In this document: positions 16,101 through 28,399 of the stretch, one piece after another
How positions within the stretch are numbered: the stretch's first letter is position 1
How the letters are laid out: every line of letters begins with the position of its first letter
DNA from: Nephrotoma appendiculata
Taxonomy: Eukaryota; Arthropoda; Insecta; Diptera; Tipulidae
Direction of reading: 5' to 3'
Assembly (NCBI GenBank): GCA_947310385.1
Contig: OX371225.1
Span: forward strand, 32,561,762-32,625,761
Length of the DNA: 64,000 nt
The notes under the pieces: model-generated
Seen by the model: only the letters and a program-made list of their open reading frames with translations
The model's database searches: none
Told to the model about the DNA's origin: nothing
Program-made: the position numbers and the translations under genes

Positions 16101-19100
16101 GTCAATTTCTTACTTTATATGCTCTTTTCATTACCTACAATCATTTTGAGCCGGAATTTCAACAATAAAATATTGTCAATATTTTTGCAAAAATCCCTGA
16201 TGGTTAGCCTTACCGATTTTGAACGGATAAAATTTATTGTCACCGATTCGGTATGTGGTGATTTTTCTAAATTTCTGATGATATTTTAAGCAGATCAGCG
16301 TTTAATTTGTTGCAATATGTCGCCTCATTTACCTGTAATCCAGGTTCGATGACATAATATAACCGCGGATTTCAAAATACGAAACTTCCAAAAACCACCC
16401 TTTCCATATGCAGCCAACGGTCAATTTCTTACTTACTATGCTCTTTTCATTACCTACAATCATTTTGAGCCGGAATTTCAACAATAAAATATGGTCAATA
16501 TTTTTGCAAAAATCCCTGATGGTTAGCCTTACCGATTTTGAACGGATAAATTTTATTGTCACCGATTCGGTATGTGGTGATTTTTCTAAATTTCTGATGA
16601 TATTTTAAGCAGATCAGCGTTTAATTTGTTGCAATATGTCGCCTCATTCACCTGTAATCCAGGATCGATGACATAATATAACCGCGGATTTCAAAATACG
16701 AAATTACTAAAAAACCACCCTTTCCATATGCAGCCAACGGTCAATTTCTTACTTTATATGCTCTTTTCATTACCTACAATCATTTTGAGCCGAAATTTCA
16801 ACAATAAAATATTGTCAATATTTTTGCAAAAATCCCTGATGGTTAGCCTTACCGATTTTGAACGGATAAAATTTATTGTCACCGATTCGGTATGTGGTGG
16901 TTTTTCTAAATTACTGATGATATTTTAAGCAGATCAGCGTTTAATTTGTTGCAATATGTCGCCTCATTCACCTGTAATCCAGGTTCGATGACATAATATA
17001 ACCGCGGATTTCAAAATACGAAATTTCCAAAAACCACCCTTTCCATATGCAGCCAAAGGTCAATTTCTTACTTTATATGCTCTTTTCATTACCTACAATC
17101 ATTTTGAGCCGGAATTTCAACAATAAAATATTGTCAATATTTTTGCAAAAATCCCTGATGGTTAGCCTTACCGATTTTGAACGGATAAAATTTACTGTCA
17201 CCGATTCGGTATGTGGTGGTTTTTCTAAATTACTGATGATATTTTAAGCAGATCAGCGTTTAATTTGTTGCAATATGTCGCCTCATTCACCTGTAATCCA
17301 GGTTCGATGACATAATATAACCGCGGATTTCAAAATACGAAATTTCCAAAAACCACCCTTTCCATATGCAGCCAAAGGTCAATTTCTTACTTTATATGCT
17401 CTTTTCATTACCTACAATCATTTTGAGCCGGAATTTCAACAATAAAATATTGTCAATATTTTTGCAAAAATCCCTGATGGTTAGCCTTACCGATTTTGAA
17501 CGGATAAAATTTATTGTCACCGATTCGGTATGTGGTGGTTTTTCTAAATTACTGATGATATTTTAAGCAGATCAGCGTTTAATTTGTTGCAATATGTCAC
17601 CTCATTCACCTGTAACCCAGGTTCGATGACATAATATAACCGCGGATTTCAAAATACGAAATTTCCAAAAACCACCCTTTCCATATGCAGCCAACGGTCA
17701 ATTTCTTACTTTATATGCTCTTTTCATTACCTACAATCATTTTGAGCCAGAATTTCAACAATAAAATATGGTCAATATTTTTGCAAAAATCCCTGATGGT
17801 TAGCCTTACCGATTTTGAACGGATAAAATTTATTGTCACCGATTCGGTATGTGGTGATTTTTCTAAATTTCTGATGATATTTTAAGCAGATCAGCGTTTA
17901 ATTTGTTGCAATATGTCGCCTCATTCACCTGTAATCCAGGTTCGATGACATAATATAACCGCGGATTTCAAAATACGAAATTTCCAAAAACCACCCTTTC
18001 CATATGCAGCCAACGGTCAATTTCTTACTTTATATGCTCTTTTCATTACCTACAATCATTTTGAGCCGGACTTTCAACAATAAAATATGGTCAATATTTT
18101 TGCAAAAATCCCTGATGGTTAGCCTTACCGATTTTGAACGGATAAAATTTATTGTCACCGATTCGGCATGTGGTGATTTTTCTAAATTTCTGATGATATT
18201 TTAAGCAGATCAGCGTTTAATTTGTTGCAATATGTCGCCTCATTCACCTGTAATCCAGGATCGATGACATAAAATTACCGCGGATTTCAAAATACGAAAT
18301 TTCCAATAACCGCCTTTTCCATATGCAGCCAACGGTCAATTTCCTACTAAATATGCTCTTTTCATTACCTACAATCATTTTGAGCCGGAATTTCAACAAT
18401 AAAATATGGTCAATATTTTTGCAAAAATCCCTGATGGCTAGCCTTACCGATTTTGAACGGATAAAATTTACTGTCACCGATTCGGTATGTGGTGGTTTTT
18501 CTAAATTACTGATGATATTTTAAGCAGATCAGCGTTTAATTTGTTGCAATATGTCGCCTCATTCACCTGTAATCCAGGTTCGATGACATAATATAACCGC
18601 GGATTTCAAAATACGAAATTTCCAAAAACCACCCTTTCCATATGCAGCCAAAGGTCAATTTCTTACTTTATATGCTCTTTTCATTACCTACAATCATTTT
18701 GAGCCGGAATTTCAACAATAAAATATTGTCAATATTTTTGCAAAAATCCCTGATGGCTAGCCTTACCGATTTTGAACGGATAAAATTTATTGTCACCGAT
18801 TCGGTGTGTGGTGGTTTTTCTAAATTACTGATGATATTTTAAGCAGATCAGCGTTTAATTTGTTGCAATATGTCGCCTCATTCACCTGTAATCCAGGTTC
18901 GATGACATAATATAACCACGGATTTCAAAATACGAAATTTCCAAAAACCACCCTTTCCATATATTCCTTTATACTATGCTCTTTTCATTACCTACAATCA
19001 TTTTGAGCCGGAATTTCAACAATAAAATATGGTCAATATTTTTGCAAAAATCCCCGTTTACCGATTTTGAACGGATAAAATTTATTGTCACCGATTCGGT

Positions 19101-19845
19101 ATGTGGTGATTTTTCTAAATTTCTGATGATATTTTAAGCAGATCAGCGTTTAATTTGTTGCAATATGTCGCCTCATTCACCTGTAATCCAGGTTCGATGA
19201 CATAATATAACCGCGGATTTCAAAATACGAAATTTCCAAAAACCACCCTTTCCATATACACCCAACTGTCAATTTCCTACTTACTATGCTCTTTTCATTA
19301 CCTACAATCATTTTGAGCCGGAATTTCAACAATAAAATATGGTCAATATTTTTGCAAAAATCCCTGATGACTTACCGATTTTGAACGGATAAAATTTATT
19401 GTCACCGATTCGGTATGTGGTGATTTTTCTAAATTTCTGATGATATTTTAAGCAGATCAGCGTTTAATTTGTTGCAATATGTCACCTCATTCACCTGTAA
19501 TCCAGGACCGATGACATATTATAACCGCGGATTTCAAAATACGAAATTTCCAAAAACCACCCTTTCCATATACACTCAACGGTCAATTTCCTACTTACTA
19601 TGCTCTTTTCATTACCTACAATCATTTTGAGCCGGAATTTCAACAATAAAATATGGTCAATATTTTTGCAAAAATCCCTGATGGCTAGCCTTACTGATTT
19701 TGAACGGATAAAATTTATTGTCACCGATTCGGTATGTGGTGGTTTTTCTAAATTACTGATGATATTTTAAGCAGATCAGCGTTTAATTTGTTGCAATATG
19801 TCGCCTCATTCACCTGTAATCCAGGTTCGATGACATAATATAACC
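4200..19845. repeat. 319-bp satellite array, about 50 monomers
   Basis: Head-to-tail copies of one monomer. Taking the CATAT(G/A)CA block as anchor, monomers begin at about 4215, 4534, 4853, 5136, 5455 and so on up to about 19569. Most spacings are exactly 319 bp. Seven monomers (starting 4853, 5774, 6376, 8573, 8856, 9777, 10060) are 283 bp because a 36-bp block between GGTTAGCCTT and TCGGTATGTGG is missing. One is 323 bp (13214, from a 4-bp duplication of GTTA), and those near 18961 and 19254 have other deletions. Conserved landmarks are TTTTGAGCCGGAATTTCAAC, GAACGGATAAAATTTATTG and AATATAACCGCGGATTTC. The recurring ~66-codon (+) and ~77-codon (-) ORFs are repeat shadows: 319 is not a multiple of three, and the frames differ from monomer to monomer. 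A pericentromeric or heterochromatic location is inferred. Confidence 0.97.
8573..10980. repeat. Higher-order repeat: two copies of a 1204-bp four-monomer block
   Basis: Monomer lengths run 283-283-319-319 twice (8573-9776 and 9777-10980), a 1204-bp period, and matching monomers share private variants such as the TATACACCCAACTGTCAAG block. The monomer beginning near 10981 shares its variants (for example CTGATAATATTTT) with those at 7297 and 13537, so larger segmental copies exist as well. This indicates local unequal exchange inside the satellite. Confidence 0.75.
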
Positions 19846-22586
19846 GTAAAAATGTAAAAAATGTAAAAAATGTAAAAAATGTAAAAATGTAACAAATGTA
19901 AAAAATTTAAAAAATGTAAAAAATGTAAAAAATGTAAAAAATGCAAAAAATGTAAAAAATGTAAAAAATATAAAAGTGTAAAAAATGTGATAAATGTAAA
20001 AAAGTGTAAAAAATGTAAAAAATGTAAAAAAAGTAAAAAAATGTAAAAAATGTGAAAAATTTTAAAAATGAAAAATGTGAAAAATGTATAGAAATATAAA
20101 AAATGTAAAATTGTAAAAAATGTAAAAAATGTAAAAAATTTAAAAATGTAAAAAATGTAAAAAATGCAAAATGCTTTCCTCATTTAACCTACCGTTAGTT
20201 TGTTGCTCAATGTATCATTTTCATTGCCTATAATCATTTGGAACCGGAATTTCATGTGATTTCAATGTAAAAAATGTAAAAAATGTAAATAATGTGAAAA
20301 ATGTAAAAAAATGTAAAAAATCTAAAATCTAAATCTAAAAACAATTGGGAACAATTTGTTGTCGCGGGTTCTTAATATTTTGCTCATTTTCCATTAATAT
20401 GGAAATTTTGAGTTGAGCTGCATTTAATTTGGTGCAATATAACTATTACAAAATGTGACCATATTTCAAAATGCAAAATTCCCAATAACTGAGCTTTCCA
20501 CATTTAACCTACCGTTAGTTTGTTGCTCAATGTATCATTTTCATTGCCATTTTAATCATTTGGAACCGGAATTTCATGTGACTTCAATGTAAAAAATGTA
20601 AAAATTGTAAAAAATGTAAAAAATGTAAAAAATGAAAAAAATGTAAAAATGTAAAAAATGTAGAAAATGTAAAAAATGTAAAAAATATAAAAATGTAAAA
20701 AACGTAAAAAATGTGATAAATGTAAAAATGTAAAAAATGTGATAAATGTAAAAACTAAAAAAATGTAAAAAATGTAAAAAATGTGAAAAATTTTAAAAAT
20801 GAAAAATGTGAAAAATGTGCAAAATTTGAAAAATGTAAAATGTAAGAAATGTAAAAAATGTAAAAATGTAAAAAATGTAAAAAATGTAAAAAATGTAAAA
20901 ATGTAACAAATGTAAAAAATTTAAAAAATGTAAAAAATGTAAAAAATGTAAAAAATGCAAAAAATGTAAAAAATGTAAAAAATATAAAAGTGTAAAAAAT
21001 GTGATAAATGTAAAAAAATGTAAAAAATGTAAAAAATGTAAAAAAAGTAAAAAAATGTAAAAAATGTGAAAAATTTTAAAAATGAAAAATGTGAAAAATG
21101 TGAAAAATGTGCAAAATGTGAAAAATGTAAAAAATGTAAGAAATGTAAAAAATTTAAAAGATGTAAAAAATGTAAAAAATGTGAAAAATAAAAACGGTAG
21201 GTGAAAAATGTAAAAATGTAAAAAATGTAAAAAATCCAAAAATTCTACAACGTGAAAAATGGAAAAAATGAAAAACGGAAAAAATGGAAAAAATGGAAAA
21301 TGTAAAAAATGGAAAAAAAATAAAAATAGTAAAAATGTAAAAAATGTAAAAATGTAAAAAATTTAAAAAATGTAAAAATGTAAAAAATGTTAAAAATAAA
21401 AAACGGAAAAAATGTAAAAAATGTAAAAAATGTAAAAAATGAAAAAAATGTAAAAATGTAAAAAATGTAGAAAATGTAAAAAATGTAAAAAATATAAAAA
21501 TGTAAAAAACGTAAAAAATGTGATAAATGTAAAAATGTAAAAAATGTGATAAATGTAAAAACTAAAAAAATGTAAAAAATGTAAAAAAAGTAAAAAAATG
21601 TAAAAAATGTGAAAAATTTTAAAAATGAAAAATGTGAAAAATGTGAAAAACGTGAAAAATGTGAAAAATGTAAAAAATGTAAGAAATGTAAAAAATGTAA
21701 AAAATGTAAAAAATGTAAAAAATGTAAAAATGTAACAAATGTAAAAAATTTTAAAAATGTAAAAAAAGTAAAAAATGTAAAAAATGTAAATGTAAAAAAT
21801 ATAAAAATGTAAAAAATGTAAAAAATGTGAAAAATTTTAAAAATGAAAAATTTGAAAAATGTAAAAAATGTAAGAAATGTAAAAAATGTAAAAATGTAAA
21901 AAATGTAAAAAATGTAAAAAATGTAAAAATGTAACAAATGTAAAAAATTTAAAAAATGTAAAAAATATAAAAATGTAAAAAACGTAAAAAATGGAAAATG
22001 TAAAAATGGAAAAAAAATAAAAATAGTAAAAATGTTAAAATGTAAAAAATGTAAAAAATGTAAAAATGTAAAAAATGTAAAAAATGAAAAACGGAAAAAA
22101 TGGAAAAAATTGAGAAAATGGAAAATGTAAAAAATGGAAAAAAAATAAAAATAGAAAAAATTTAAAAAATGGAAAAAATGTAAAAAATGTAAAAAATGTA
22201 AAAATTTAAAAAACTTAAAAAATGAAAAAATGTAAAAAATGTTAAAAATGTAAAAATGTAAAAATGTAAAAAATTTGAAAAATGTGAAACATGTAAAAAA
22301 TGTGAAAAATGTAAAAAATCTAAAAAATCTAAAACGTGAAAAATGGAAAAAATGGAAAAATGTGCAAAATGTTAAAAATGTAAAAAATGTGAAAAATGTG
22401 TAAAATGTGAAAATGTACAAAATGTAATAAATAAAAAAAATATAAAAAATTTGAAAAATGTGAAAACTGAAAAATGTGAAAAATGTAAGAAATGTTAAAA
22501 ATGTAAAAAATGCAAAATGGAAAAAATGTAAAAAATGTAAAAAATGTGAAAAATGTGAAAAATGTGCAAAATGTGAAAAATGTAAT
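19846..22586. repeat. 9-bp (TGTAAAAAA)n minisatellite embedded in the satellite
   Basis: About 2.7 kb of degenerate TGTAAAAAA, with variants such as TGTGAAAAA, GTAACAAA, GGAAAAAA and 8- or 10-bp units. A 9-bp unit keeps one frame open, which creates long meaningless ORFs on the minus strand alternating Phe, Thr, Leu and His; none is a gene. Blocks are duplicated inside it: the stretch containing ATGTAGAAAATG recurs at about 20661 and 21468 (807-bp offset), and the TATAAAAGTGT stretch at about 19972 and 20985. The left edge cuts a 319-bp monomer within ATAATATAACC; the right edge resumes in a different part of the monomer (CGGATAAAATTTA). Confidence 0.95.
20165..20585. repeat. Diverged satellite fragments inside the minisatellite
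   Basis: Two non-minisatellite islands (about 20165-20270 and 20340-20585) align by eye with the 319-bp monomer: ATTTAATTTGGTGCAATAT corresponds to GTTTAATTTGTTGCAATAT, CATTTTCATTGCC is like CTTTTCATTACC, and TTTGGAACCGGAATTTCA is like TTTTGAGCCGGAATTTCA. They resemble each other (both contain CCTACCGTTAGTTTGTTGC) more than the main array, so they form a distinct, older subfamily. Confidence 0.75.
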
Positions 22587-23395
22587 ACGGATAAAATTTA
22601 TTGTCACCGATTCGGTATGTGGTGGTTTTTCTAAATTACTGATGATATTTTAAGCAGATCAGCGTTTAATTTGTTGCAATATGTCGCCTCATTCACCTGT
22701 AATCCAGGTTCGATGACATAATATACCCGCGGATTTCAAAATACGAAATTTCCAATAACCGCCTTTTCCATATTCAGCCAACGGTCAATTTCCTACTTAT
22801 TATTCTCTTTCCAATACCTACAATCATTTTGAGCCGGAATTTCGACAATAAAATATTTTCAATAATTTTGCAAAAATCACCTGTAATCCAGGTTCGATGA
22901 CATAATATCACCGCGGATTTCAAAACACGAAATTTCCAATAACCGCCTTTTCCATATGTAGCCAACGGTCAATTTCCTACTTAATATGCTCTTTTCATTA
23001 CCTACAATCATTTTGAGCCGGAATTTCAACAATAAAATATTGTCAATATTTTTGCAAAAATCCCCGATTGCTAGGCTTACCGATTTTGAACGGATAAAAT
23101 TTATTGTCACCGATTCGGTATGTGGTGGTTTTTCTAAATTACTGATGATATTTTAAGCAGATCAGCGTTAAATTTGTGGCAATATGTCGCCTCATTCACC
23201 TGTAATCCAGGTTCGATGACATAATATAACCGCGGATTTCAAAATACGAAATTTCCAATAACCGCCTTTTCCATATGCAGCCAACGGTCAATTTCTTACT
23301 TAACATGCTCTTTTCATTACCTACATCATTTTGAGCCGGAATTTCAACTTTAAAATATTGTCAATTTTTTTGCAAAAATCCCTGACGGTCGTTAG
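22587..23395. repeat. 319-bp satellite, distal block of about 2.5 monomers
   Basis: The satellite resumes after the minisatellite. Anchors lie near 22772, 22955 and 23273. The first full unit has an internal deletion of about 140 bp joining TTTTGCAAAAATC to ACCTGTAATCCAGG. Homology ends near 23395, within TGCAAAAATCCCTGACGG. These edge copies differ more from the consensus than the array centre. Confidence 0.9.
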
Positions 23396-24039
23396 ATTAG
23401 TCCCATGGACATAAATTTTTAGCAAAATTAATTCTATTGGTTTTATATGATTCCATTGAAACTTCATTGAACAATGCCATTTTTGAACCATATGGCAAGT
23501 GTCAAAATTAATAAGGATTATAACAAATATTCAAAATCTGATGCGGATATTATACGATGAATTTAAGTAATGTACTTATAATTTCCTTCACTGTATTACA
23601 TAATTTTAAGAAAAAACTAAAAACGTCATTGACGTGTTTATAGAACAACATTTAATATTTATCCAGACAATAAACGTCACGCTTCGTCAACATATTAAAA
23701 ATTCATCACATGCGACGATGTAGTAAAATTTATTAAAACAATAAATTTTACTATCGAATCTGAAAACAACTAAATTTCGAATTTTCCTGTAATAAAATAC
23801 TGATTTGGGTTAAACAAGTAACATGGGTTAAAGGGTTGACGAGCACAAACAAGTTTTTAGTGTCTGCAATCACATCACACCTAGGAACAAACATTTTCTC
23901 TATATAATCATTTTCATAAAAGGACACAACAAACAAATTTTTAATTATCCTTAAATTCTCTATATACAAAGAAATTTTTCTAATTTAACAATAATTATTC
24001 TGTTGTTTGTTATTACTATAATAAAAGATAACAACAACA

Positions 24040-24261
24040 ATGGCAACACTAGAAAAATATGAAAATTTAATTATCAATGAAGAGAAGAAAACTATCTTAC
24101 AAACTATAAAATTATTATTCTTTCTATTGTCTAACGAAGATATTGATGGTACGGCTTTTGAACAAAACTTTATTTTATATTGTAAACTCCGTATGTGTGT
24201 TCCGTATACGTTCTCATATTCACAAAGCAAAATCTTTTATAAAATTATCTTATATTTATAA
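24040..24261 (+). CDS. Short hypothetical ORF, 73 codons
   Basis: Starts at an ATG after AACAACAACA, a favourable insect context, and ends at TAA. The segment L-S-N-E-D-I-D-G-T-A-F is faintly like the core of SAM-type domains (D-I-D-G then a hydrophobic residue), but the product is too short for that fold and I cannot name a family. No neighbouring exon or paired gene is evident. It may be a decayed exon or chance. Confidence 0.15.
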   Translation: MATLEKYENLIINEEKKTILQTIKLLFFLLSNEDIDGTAFEQNFILYCKLRMCVPYTFSYSQSKIFYKIILYL

Positions 24262-24689
24262 CCATATCATATGTATTTTGAGCAGATATAAAGCATAAAA
24301 TAAGAAATTCCTTTTAATTTTTTATATTTTTAATTAAATTTGGTATTTTCTTAAAATTTGTACTCGAATCTTAAGATTTTCATGTTTAGCTATAAGAATC
24401 TGAGAAAATGGGTTTGAACTCGATATTTGAATAATTATTTCATTTAAGGTTATATAAGGCTTGGAAGTCCATACATATATGGTAAGGACGAGAAAATGTC
24501 TATAAAAATTTTGAGATATTATTTCACGTTAATTCAAGCTAAAAACATGATTTCTAGCTTTAAGACACAAATCAATAGTTCGAGGTCACATAATAAAATC
24601 TCGAGACGTAAAACTTTTGATGTCATTGGTTTTAATTTTCTAGAGACATGTCCAAAATTTATATTAGACTTCAATTTAAATAACTCAAA

Positions 24690-25420
24690 AGTATGATCGT
24701 TGATTACAGGCAAACTGAGCAATATTTTAATCATAGTCACAGGTAAGCCTTGCTAAATTTGATGATAAACAAAAAAAATTTGTTCGCCTGAATTTTTTTT
24801 ATTTGATCACCGTTGCTTGGAATGTCAAGTTGATGAATTAATTATGAGTAAAATGCTTATAGAAAGCGTGCATTTCGACTTGAAGATGGAAATTTTCCAA
24901 TTGTGTAATCGTTGATTACAGAAAAATTGATCAATGTTTTAATCACATTTAAACGACGTTTCTAATTAAGAATTTTATAACCTTTAACAATTGATCAACA
25001 TTTTTAACATTTCAGCTACGAAATTTTTAGGATTTTTTCCACCTGAAAAAACGGCAAGGGGTTAAGGCTTGCTAAATTTGATGAAAAACAAGAAATTTGT
25101 AATATTGTATTTCGCCTGAAATTCAATGTATTTGATCACCGTTGCTTAGGGTGTCATGTCGAAGAAGTAATTATGAGCAAATTGATTATAGAAATTCGAC
25201 TTGAAAAAGGAAATTGCTCAAAAGTTCGATCGTTGATTAGAGCAAAACTGAGAAATATTATAATAACATTTAAACGACGATGCATTCGTTAAAAACGTTA
25301 ACTTTAACAATTGATCCAAATGTTCAACATTTGAGCTCCGATTTCTTTTTGATTTTTTTCGCCTGAAAAAACTGCAATAGGTAAGCATTGCTAAAATTGA
25401 TGGAAAAGAATATGTTTTTT
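24690..25420. repeat. Degenerate ~320-bp tandem repeat, diverged relative of the 319-bp satellite
   Basis: The block TTGCTAAATTTGATG with a preceding (A/T)AGCCT- or AGGCT-like string recurs at about 24747, 25067 and 25385, spacings of 320 and 318 bp. Other shared blocks are ATTTGATCACCGTTGCTT, TAATTATGAG and ACATTTAAACGACG. The order of weakly similar words matches the main satellite: GGTTAGCCTT / GGTAAGCCTT, then GTCACCGATTCGG / ATCACCGTTGCTTGG, with similar spacing. I infer a common origin, but the similarity is low. Confidence 0.5.
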
Positions 25421-26839
25421 CTGACGTTCAGAAATATCCTCTCAAAGTTTTTATAAAAATCGTTTGGCCAAATTTTTTTTAATAGGAACCCAGATCGTTT
25501 TTGAGAACCATCTAAATAAATTTTTCCAAACTTAGAATTCATAACAACTATCTACCCGCGAACCCCCCATCTCACATGTTTTAGAATAACCGTTGGACCC
25601 TTAAAAAATAAATATAGAAACTCAGCCAGCACCAGACGACTTCAAGCAACATTATGGAACATGGCGCAGCATTTAACAACATCGTATTACATCGCACAAC
25701 ATGTTGCAACATGATGCAACGTTTTTTAAAAACTTAGCATGATGCAACATTTTGAAGCTATATAATGTCACAGTAACGCAATCACATGTGAAAATCGTAG
25801 CAATTAAATCTCTTGTCAAACGCGATAAAAACGGTTAACGATGGCTCCGTGCTGTTAAAGATATTGGTACAAGATGAAATACGGAGGAAACGGGACCGCA
25901 ACATTAACTTTCTCTTCAAAGCAAAAATGCTAAACATTCAAAGCAATTTCGGGCAATCAATCCTAGAAGACAGAATATCTCGACCAAATACAGAACATGT
26001 TATTTCGAGCCGATTCATGAACATCCAAATGCCGATTGAGGGATAAAGGGATAATAAACTTCGTAAAGCATAAATCAAGAATTGTTTTTGAATGCTATTA
26101 ATTCTATAATCATGAATCCGGCAGAATGGATGCCATAAAACTGCGACATACTCCGAAATTCGTCAGACATATGTAACATAAAGAGATCTGTAAATTTGAT
26201 GGTCGTGAAATTCTCCACTTGTTCTTTAAAAAAAAACATAGAATACGCCCTACAATTTATGGCATCAACGCGATTATTAAATAACAAATTACTTAAAAGT
26301 CAAGTTCGTGCAGCACACGCTCAGTGTCAATAAAAACATTGATGTTGACATCAATTTTTAGGTCATCTGAATATAAGAAACATCTACAATAATTGAAACA
26401 ACACGTCAGTAACAAAAATTATAAAAAGTATTGGTCCCACGTGCCAACCTATTGAAACACATGGTGTTAAATACAAACAAATAATCGACCGAATTTTTTA
26501 CGTATTGCTTATGATGCAATCCAAGCAGCAATCAAGTTTTCCCGAGCTCCCCACATGAGAATTGACCTGTCATTTTATCCAGGTGTGAACATTATTAAGA
26601 CCTTTGATTAGAATCTTATCCCAACCATGACACTTTAAATGGTCAATTTTTAGAAATTTTCAAATTTTGTGCGTCCGATTTATTTATATTCAAGTTTCCT
26701 TTTTGGAAAATGAATTTTCTAAACAATCTATAATGCTATTAAAAATATAGTTTAGTTTTATATTTTTAACCATTTCAGTTGAATTTTTATTTTTTTTTGT
26801 TGAAAATAAATATTTTTCGTACAAAAAATTACTTTCTTG

Positions 26840-26930
26840 CAACTTTCGGCTGATGCATATTAATATTTGACATTTTATATTATATTTTCGGCTGAGATAG
26901 GAAAGACACTATCTGCACTGTCGATTTTTT
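26840..26930. repeat. Fragment of the TTCGGCT dispersed repeat
   Basis: Contains CTTTCGGCTGATG, TTTTCGGCTGAGATAG and ACACTATCTGCACTGTCGAT, matching copies at 1-1090. Another remnant (GGTTCGGCTGGGAAATATCGG followed by CTAACTTTAATAGTAT) lies at about 27830-27870, so the family brackets about 1 kb here. Confidence 0.5.
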
Positions 26931-28000
26931 TTTACTATCCCAATATGCAACGCCGACAGAATTCCTTTTATATTCGCGTTCAAAAACCACACTCTTTATA
27001 TGGAAAAAACCATGTTATGCACACGGAAAACCGTACTACTCGCCAAAGAAAAGTGTCACAAAAATTCCAGTGTGGGTGTGAATCCCGACTAAAAAGAGAA
27101 AAAAATAAATTGGAAAGAAGGTGGAGTTTCGTCGGAAACTCGGGATTTTTCCATACACTTTTCTATACTGATTTCCAATACGTTTCTGTGCGAAAAAGAG
27201 CAGGTTTGGTTAGTATTTTTCACATAAAACATGAATTCGAAATAAAAGATTTTATTATCATTTGTTTTTGTGAAGGTAATTATTATTTTTTATTTGTGTA
27301 TGTTTAAACATAGAAAATTTATTTACATATTTAAATTTCATAAATTGAGTTTTGTATTGCATCCGCCACGTTGTATTGCATCCGCCAGCATATTGAGATA
27401 TTGAAATAAAAATTCATTGAAAATTTACTACGTAAATGTACTTCGGGACGACGCCATTGTGAGACAGATCTCTATTACCTTTTTAGTCCAAATTTGTACA
27501 TCGCGATCACTAAATAAGTTAATAATTATTATTATATACTTAAATTTAAAATTATTTACATTAACAAATCGAATATAATGAAACACAACACTTTAAAGTA
27601 AAAAATAATAATTATGTAGTGCAACCGTGCACGTCGACTTGTCAGAAGAAACTGAAAATAAAAGATACAATCGAAACTTATAAAACGAAAATAATATTAC
27701 CATGAAACAGAAAGAGAAAGACAATTATTTCGATAAAAAATCGATATTTTTGTGTCTTTGATATTTTGTAGTACGGAATTTAGAATGGAATTAAAACAGT
27801 TTTTTCCACAGAGTGGAAAAATTGCATACTGGGTTCGGCTGGGAAATATCGGCTAACTTTAATAGTATATCCCGCCCCTGATTAAAGAAAATATACTCGT
27901 ATCGTGTCGAATTTTTTAAAAATAACGGGGAAACACATTTTTATTTAGTTTTGTACAATGATAAATATTTTTTAAAGAGAATGTAATATCATGTTCCTAT

Positions 28001-28005
28001 ATAGG
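28001..28005. repeat. Target-site duplication, left copy (BEL/Pao)
   Basis: ATAGG, matching 36145-36149. Five base pairs is normal for BEL/Pao integrases. Confidence 0.9.
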
Positions 28006-28388
28006 TGTTTTTGTCGTTGTAGTATTTAATATTTGTGGCTTACCACTGATGAGGGCTCACAAATAGATTAAATGGTTTTTGTTTTACAACTGAGCTGTTT
28101 ATTAAGTTTTCTTTGATATTTATACATTAATTTTGTTTACTTAAGCATAATTAACAATTATAATTTTATATCTATTTTATAAATTATTATATGTATGTAA
28201 TGCATGCAAATACAATAATTGCTTATTAATCAGTATATTACATGTGAGTTATCGTGTTACACACATTATATTTAATTGTAGAAAAAGAAATATAAAAATT
28301 CTTAGAAAGAGAAATATAAAAATGCTTAGAATAAGCAAAATTACTAAATTTGAAAATATCATGTCATTTACGTTGTTGAGTATAAACA
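28006..28388 (-). repeat. BEL/Pao 3' LTR
   Basis: 383 bp, starting TGTTT and ending AAACA (the usual TG...CA inverted ends). Identical by eye to 35762-36144. It contains a perfect ATGCAAAT octamer on the plus strand at 28204-28211 (the POU-domain consensus). Flanked outside by ATAGG. Confidence 0.95.
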
Positions 28389-28399
28389 TTCTCCCGGGC
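28389..28399 (-). other. Polypurine tract of the BEL/Pao element
   Basis: Read on the minus strand, the bases just before the 3' LTR are CCCGGGAGAA, mostly purine at the end, directly abutting TGTTT. This is the position where plus-strand DNA synthesis is primed. It lies immediately after the stop codon of the pol-env ORF. Confidence 0.65.

Larger units (their letters stand above)
23396..28005. other. Non-coding region between satellite and BEL/Pao element
   Basis: No convincing gene. Contents seen: a possible short ORF at 24040-24261; a degenerate ~320-bp tandem repeat at about 24690-25420; short GCAACAT/GATGCAACA repeats at about 25640-25755; pieces of the TTCGGCT family at about 26840-26930 and 27836-27870. 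Other open frames (for example 25813-26046 and 26867-27307) have no recognisable domains and no coding-like composition. Confidence 0.5.

Noticed and set aside
19806..22607. Long minus-strand ORFs (125-391 codons) rich in Phe, Thr, Leu and His
   Set aside because: They are translations of the 9-bp TGTAAAAAA repeat, which has no stop in that frame.
4200..23395. CRISPR-like array
   Set aside because: The repeats are long, contiguous and without unique spacers, and the context is eukaryotic.
25813..26046. 77-codon ORF
   Set aside because: No domain, no splice context, no repeated or conserved feature; probably chance.
26867..27307. 146-codon ORF
   Set aside because: It overlaps the TTCGGCT repeat family, has AT-rich random composition and no recognisable motif.
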